From Ruminococcus sp. UBA4383 (GTDB lineage: Bacteria; Bacillota; Clostridia; Oscillospirales; Ruminococcaceae), in the NCBI GenBank assembly GCA_002389995.1, contig DGRR01000091.1, positions 5,157 through 13,617 of the forward strand: a stretch of 8,461 nt of DNA. The letters run 5' to 3'. The translations under genes were made by a program, and so were the position numbers. Below are positions 5,317-8,461 of the stretch, in pieces (the stretch's first letter is position 1; every line of letters begins with the position of its first letter). Below the pieces are notes generated by a model. That model saw only the letters and a program-made list of their open reading frames with translations. It was not told the origin of the DNA and searched no databases.

Positions 5317-5893
5317 GTTTCTCAGTTCCTTTCCGGATTTAGCTGAGACACTGATAATATCTTTCTTCGTTGTCACGCTGATATTTACATATATTTTCAA
5401 TTCAGTAACCATAAACGGAGAATCTATGAGAAATACCCTCAGCCCCGATGACAGGGTTATCGTATCACTTTTCAGCAAAGTTGATAACGGCGATATCGTC
5501 ATAATAAACGCCCAACAGGCTTACCTGCTCGATGACGAAAATAAATTAACCGAAAATTCAGGTCTGTATAAGAATATCGTGAAACGGATAATCGCTCACG
5601 GCGGTCAGACTGTGGATATCGACTTCATCAGGGGTACAGTGAAAATTGACGGTGAAATTCTCGATGAAAATTACCTCACCCTCGGACTTACCCATAATGA
5701 CGGAGGCGCATTTACAGGAAAATATCCCGTAACCGTACCCGAAGGCTATTATTTTGTAATGGGCGATAACCGCTCGGTTTCAAGGGACAGCCGATTTTCA
5801 GATGTCGGATTCGTTCCGCAGGAAAGCATAAGAGGCAAGGTAATCATGAGATTCTACCCTTTTGAGAATTTCGGATTCTTCACAGCACAATGA
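5303..5893 (+). CDS. lepB: Signal peptidase I, compact tandem paralog
   Basis: Product of 196 residues: a second type I signal peptidase that lacks the acidic tail of its neighbour and begins with a short basic end (MKKNK), then one membrane helix (about 15-33). The catalytic set is complete: Ser41 in NGESMRNTL (38-46), Lys94 in IVKRIIAHGG (92-101), and GDNRSVSRDSR (154-164). Shared blocks with the upstream copy (KRxIAxGGQTxD, VPEGYxFVMGDNR, AFTxxYPxTVPEG) point to tandem duplication followed by divergence. The ATG lies 14 nt inside the upstream gene with only a weak site (GGAAAG, 5288-5293), so expression likely depends on translational coupling. Two active copies may differ in substrate range or regulation; this is inference. 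Confidence 0.95.
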   Translation: MKKNKFLSSFPDLAETLIISFFVVTLIFTYIFNSVTINGESMRNTLSPDDRVIVSLFSKVDNGDIVIINAQQAYLLDDENKLTENSGLYKNIVKRIIAHGGQTVDIDFIRGTVKIDGEILDENYLTLGLTHNDGGAFTGKYPVTVPEGYYFVMGDNRSVSRDSRFSDVGFVPQESIRGKVIMRFYPFENFGFFTAQ

Positions 5894-5900
5894 GGTGAAT

Positions 5901-6782
5901 ATGGAAAATACAGATATGAAAACTATACAGTGGTTTCCGGGTCATATGGCTAAGACAAGAAGGGCAATTGCCGCAAATCTTAAACTTGTCGATGCCGTTG
6001 CCGAAATCATAGACGCAAGAACTCCCATGAGCAGCAGAAATCCCGAAATAGATTCCCTTGTGTCAAAAAAACCACGCATAGTATTATTGAATAAATGTGA
6101 CCTTGCCGACAGCAATGCTACATCGGCATGGATAAATTATTTCAGAAATTCAGGAGCGGCTGCACTCGCTGTTGACTGCAAATCAGGAAAGGGAATAAAT
6201 AAAGTCATTCCCACCCTTAAAAGCACCGTCCTGAAAGATTTGATTGAAAAAAGACAGCGCAGCGGCATGACAGGCGCACCTGTAAGGCTTATGGTCGTGG
6301 GTATTCCGAATGTCGGCAAATCCTCACTCATAAACCGCCTTGCAGGTTCAAAACGTGCAAAGGTTGAGGACAGACCGGGTGTTACCCGTACAAAACAATG
6401 GGTAAAGCTTCAGGATAATAACGAACTCCTCGATATGCCCGGAGTTTTATGGCCTAAGTTTGAGGACCAGTCCGCCGCAATAAGACTTGCTTTTACGGGT
6501 GCTGTCAGCGATGATATCCTCGATACGGAAACGCTTGCCATGAAATTATTGCTTTTCCTTGCCGAAAATTATCCGCAGTCGCTTAAAGACAGGTATAAAA
6601 TAGATATTGACAGCAATGATACAGGATTGATTCTCCTTGAAAAAGTCGGAAAAAAACGTGGAATGATTGTTTCGGGCGGAGAAATAAATACCGAAAGAGC
6701 CGCTATAACCGTCCTCGATGAGTTCAGAGGCGGCAAACTCGGAAAAATTACTCTCGAACTCCCGACAGATAAGGAGCAGTAA
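5901..6782 (+). CDS. rbgA: Ribosome biogenesis GTPase RbgA (YlqF)
   Basis: Product of 293 residues. RbgA is a cytoplasmic GTPase needed for late assembly of the 50S subunit in Bacillus. The N-terminal signature IQWFPGHMAKTRR (9-21) is present. The GTPase motifs run in the circularly permuted order of the family: G4 NKCD (64-67), a G5-like CKSGKG (93-98), G1 GIPNVGKSS (134-142), G2 threonine in PGVTRT (159-164), and G3 DMPG (178-181). The C-terminal ~90 residues are the helical RNA-binding domain. A longer frame opens at 5862, but GAGGTGA (5892-5898) overlaps the lepB2 stop just before ATG 5901, so this start is preferred; an ATG at 5916 gives the more usual family N-terminus but has no clear binding site. 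Only 7 nt separate it from lepB2, and it overlaps rnhB by 1 nt. Confidence 0.96.
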   Translation: MENTDMKTIQWFPGHMAKTRRAIAANLKLVDAVAEIIDARTPMSSRNPEIDSLVSKKPRIVLLNKCDLADSNATSAWINYFRNSGAAALAVDCKSGKGINKVIPTLKSTVLKDLIEKRQRSGMTGAPVRLMVVGIPNVGKSSLINRLAGSKRAKVEDRPGVTRTKQWVKLQDNNELLDMPGVLWPKFEDQSAAIRLAFTGAVSDDILDTETLAMKLLLFLAENYPQSLKDRYKIDIDSNDTGLILLEKVGKKRGMIVSGGEINTERAAITVLDEFRGGKLGKITLELPTDKEQ

Positions 6783-7411
6783 TGGCTAAAATAATTTTAC
6801 ATAAGGAATTATTTGACTACGACAGCGAAATCAGAAAACAATATCCCGTTATATGCGGTGTCGATGAAGCCGGCAGAGGTCCGCTCGCAGGTGATGTGTA
6901 TGCGGCAGCAGTCATACTTGATGACGGTGTTCTCATAGACTATCTCAACGACAGCAAAAAACTCTCCGAAAAACGCAGGGAAGAATTATTTGATGTAATA
7001 AAGAAAAAGGCTAAGGCTTATTGCGTTGCGACAGCTTCCGTTGCCGAAATAGACAAGTTAAATATCTTGCAGGCAACTATGCTCGCCATGAAAAGAGCTG
7101 TCGAGGGTCTTGGATTAAAACCCGACCTCGCTCTCATTGACGGAAATAAAATCCCGAAACTTGACTGCAAAGCTGAATATGTCATAAAGGGCGATGCACA
7201 TTCCGCATCAATAGCGGCTGCATCAGTTCTTGCAAAGGTTTCCCGTGACAGATATATGAAGGATTTGGCTAAGAAATATCCGCAGTACCTCTTTGAACAG
7301 CATAAGGGCTACGGTACTAAGCTGCATTATGAAATGCTCGGAAAATACGGCATATCAGACGTTCACAGGAAAACATTCCTTAAAAAACTTACCGAAAATT
7401 CCGATGAATAA
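6782..7411 (+). CDS. rnhB: Ribonuclease HII
   Basis: Product of 209 residues, normal for the family. RNase HII cuts RNA in RNA/DNA hybrids and starts removal of single ribonucleotides from DNA. Conserved blocks are GVDEAGRGPLAGDVYAAAVI (26-45) with metal ligands Asp28 and Glu29; NDSKKLSEKRRE (56-67); ALIDGN (117-122) with Asp120; KGDAHSASIAAASVLAKVSR (136-155) followed by Asp156; and HKGYGTKLHYE (174-184). Asp156 is the likely fourth acid of the DEDD set. The start codon overlaps the rbgA stop as TAATG, and AAGGAG (6771-6776) lies 5 nt upstream. The rbgA-rnhB order is the same as in Bacillus subtilis. Confidence 0.97.
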   Translation: MAKIILHKELFDYDSEIRKQYPVICGVDEAGRGPLAGDVYAAAVILDDGVLIDYLNDSKKLSEKRREELFDVIKKKAKAYCVATASVAEIDKLNILQATMLAMKRAVEGLGLKPDLALIDGNKIPKLDCKAEYVIKGDAHSASIAAASVLAKVSRDRYMKDLAKKYPQYLFEQHKGYGTKLHYEMLGKYGISDVHRKTFLKKLTENSDE

Positions 7412-7763
7412 AAACGAAACGGGAAAATTCGGTGAAGATGCCGTCTGCGCTTATCTGGAAAAAAACGGATACCTTATAGTTAAAAGAAATTACCGCATAA
7501 GAGGCGGTGAAATTGACATAATAGCTCAGAAAGACGGATATATCGCTTTTGTTGAAGTAAAGACACGCAGTATTGACAGTATTTCAAGCGGCTTCGATGC
7601 AATAGATTCAAATAAAATTAAAGCTGTTGTCAGAACGGCTGAAAATTATCTCAATAAGTATCTCACGGATTTGCAGCCGAGATTTGATGCGGCTCAGGTG
7701 ATTGTTGAAGATAATAAAATTCTGGATATTGAGTATATAATTAATGCTTTTGAAAGTATATGA
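7404..7763 (+). CDS. yraN: YraN family (UPF0102) nuclease-fold protein
   Basis: Product of 119 residues, typical of the family. The N-terminal GKFGEDAVCAYLEKNGY (7-23) is followed by the restriction-endonuclease-like core RGGEIDIIA (33-41) and FVEVKTR (49-55); Asp38, Glu51 and Lys53 would form the PD-(D/E)xK-type site. The biological role is not settled; the family often neighbours rnhB, and a nuclease role in DNA processing has been suggested from the fold. A longer frame opens at 7293 inside rnhB, but its first 37 residues are antifamily sequence read out of the rnhB frame. The ATG at 7404 gives the normal length and overlaps the rnhB stop as ATGAATAA. There is no clear ribosome binding site, which fits coupling to rnhB translation. 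Confidence 0.93.
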   Translation: MNKNETGKFGEDAVCAYLEKNGYLIVKRNYRIRGGEIDIIAQKDGYIAFVEVKTRSIDSISSGFDAIDSNKIKAVVRTAENYLNKYLTDLQPRFDAAQVIVEDNKILDIEYIINAFESI

Positions 7764-7784
7764 TTTTTTTGGAAAGGTGATTAT

Positions 7785-8461
7785 ATGTTATATAACAGTA
7801 CAAGAAACAGCAGTGTTAAAGTGAGCAGTGCAGAGGCTATTACTCAGGGCATTTCGGCAGAGGGCGGTCTTTTCGTCCCCGAAAGCATACCCTCACTCAC
7901 ACTCGATGAAATAAAATCTATAGGTGATATGAAATATGCCGACAGGGCATTTTATATCTTCTCAAAGTATCTCACGGATTTTACAGATGCAGAAATACAT
8001 TACTGTACAGACAATGCATATTCAACCAGAAATTTTGACAGCGAAAATATAACTGAAATCTCACATCTTTTTGACGGTACATATATGCTTGAACTCTGGC
8101 ACGGTCCTACCTGTGCATTCAAGGATATGGCTTTGCAGATACTTCCGTATTTCCTTACAACTTCCGCAAAGAAAATAAACCTCGACAAGAAAATTGTAAT
8201 TCTCGTTGCCACATCAGGCGATACCGGAAAGGCTGCCCTTGAAGGATTCAAAGATGTTGAGGGTACTTCAATCCTTGTATTCTACCCTGAGGACGGCGTA
8301 AGCCCCATGCAGAAAAGACAGATGAAAACTCAGGAGGGTTCAAATGTCGGTGTATGCGCCTTAAAGGGCAATTTTGACGACTGTCAGAACGGTGTAAAGG
8401 CTATTTTTACAGACAGTGAAGTAAAATCCGAACTCGATAAAAACGGTCTTATGTTTTCAAG
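7785..8461 (+). CDS. thrC: Threonine synthase, 5' part (runs off the window)
   Basis: The frame stays open from ATG 7785 to the right edge, giving 225 complete codons, about half of a threonine synthase of the longer class (roughly 490 residues). The enzyme uses pyridoxal phosphate to convert O-phosphohomoserine to threonine. Visible are the N-terminal SAEAITQGISAEGGLFVPES (15-34), the cofactor lysine Lys113 in LWHGPTCAFKDMALQ (104-118), the phosphate-binding loop VATSGDTGKAAL (141-152), and FYPEDGVSPMQKRQM (166-180). AAAGGTGAT (7773-7781) lies 3 nt before the ATG and matches the 16S 3' end. Only 21 nt separate it from yraN, and no terminator, T-box or riboswitch can fit between, so it is probably read from the upstream operon unless a promoter lies inside yraN. 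Confidence 0.95.
   Translation, partial: MLYNSTRNSSVKVSSAEAITQGISAEGGLFVPESIPSLTLDEIKSIGDMKYADRAFYIFSKYLTDFTDAEIHYCTDNAYSTRNFDSENITEISHLFDGTYMLELWHGPTCAFKDMALQILPYFLTTSAKKINLDKKIVILVATSGDTGKAALEGFKDVEGTSILVFYPEDGVSPMQKRQMKTQEGSNVGVCALKGNFDDCQNGVKAIFTDSEVKSELDKNGLMFS

Overview
The window looks like chromosomal DNA of a low-GC Gram-positive anaerobe, most likely a Ruminococcus-type clostridium (Oscillospiraceae). This is inferred from the AT-rich intergenic DNA, strong AGGAGG-type ribosome binding sites, sigma-A promoters with 17-bp spacers, and the gene order rplS-lepB-rbgA-rnhB-yraN. No species marker is present. Every gene that can be supported lies on the + strand.

Layout. (1) Positions 1-232 hold no gene: there is a terminator for something left of the window (96-125) and a 16-bp direct repeat. 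(2) Positions 266-1154 carry three small genes of unknown function: a two-helix membrane protein, a protein with an N-terminal export or anchor segment, and a second two-helix membrane protein that resembles the first. Each has its own good ribosome binding site. The group ends at a long hairpin terminator (1232-1268). (3) A consensus promoter (1288-1316) drives a two-gene operon: a B12-binding-domain radical SAM protein (TIGR03960 type) and a DUF2344/TIGR03936 protein, joined by a 4-base stop/start overlap if the TTG start is right. (4) A second promoter (3906-3934) leads into a structured leader of about 140 nt and then rplS (ribosomal protein L19). This arrangement matches the known L19 autoregulatory leader. 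A bare hairpin and an intrinsic terminator follow. (5) From 4558 to the right edge runs a tightly packed series: two tandem, overlapping signal peptidase I genes, rbgA (50S assembly GTPase), rnhB (RNase HII), yraN (nuclease-fold protein) and the first part of thrC (threonine synthase), which runs off the window.

How they work together. Most recognisable genes are housekeeping: ribosome structure and assembly (rplS, rbgA), RNA/DNA hybrid repair (rnhB), protein export (two lepB) and threonine synthesis (thrC). Overlaps or short gaps between lepB1-lepB2-rbgA-rnhB-yraN-thrC suggest co-transcription with translational coupling.

Nothing here is a defence system, CRISPR array, insertion sequence or phage. 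The least explained parts are the three small genes at the left, the radical SAM/DUF2344 pair placed beside rplS without the RNase E/G and L21/L27 genes it often accompanies, and the duplicated signal peptidase. Several start codons were moved downstream of the longest possible ORF using ribosome binding site position, promoter position or family length. These choices are explained in the entries.
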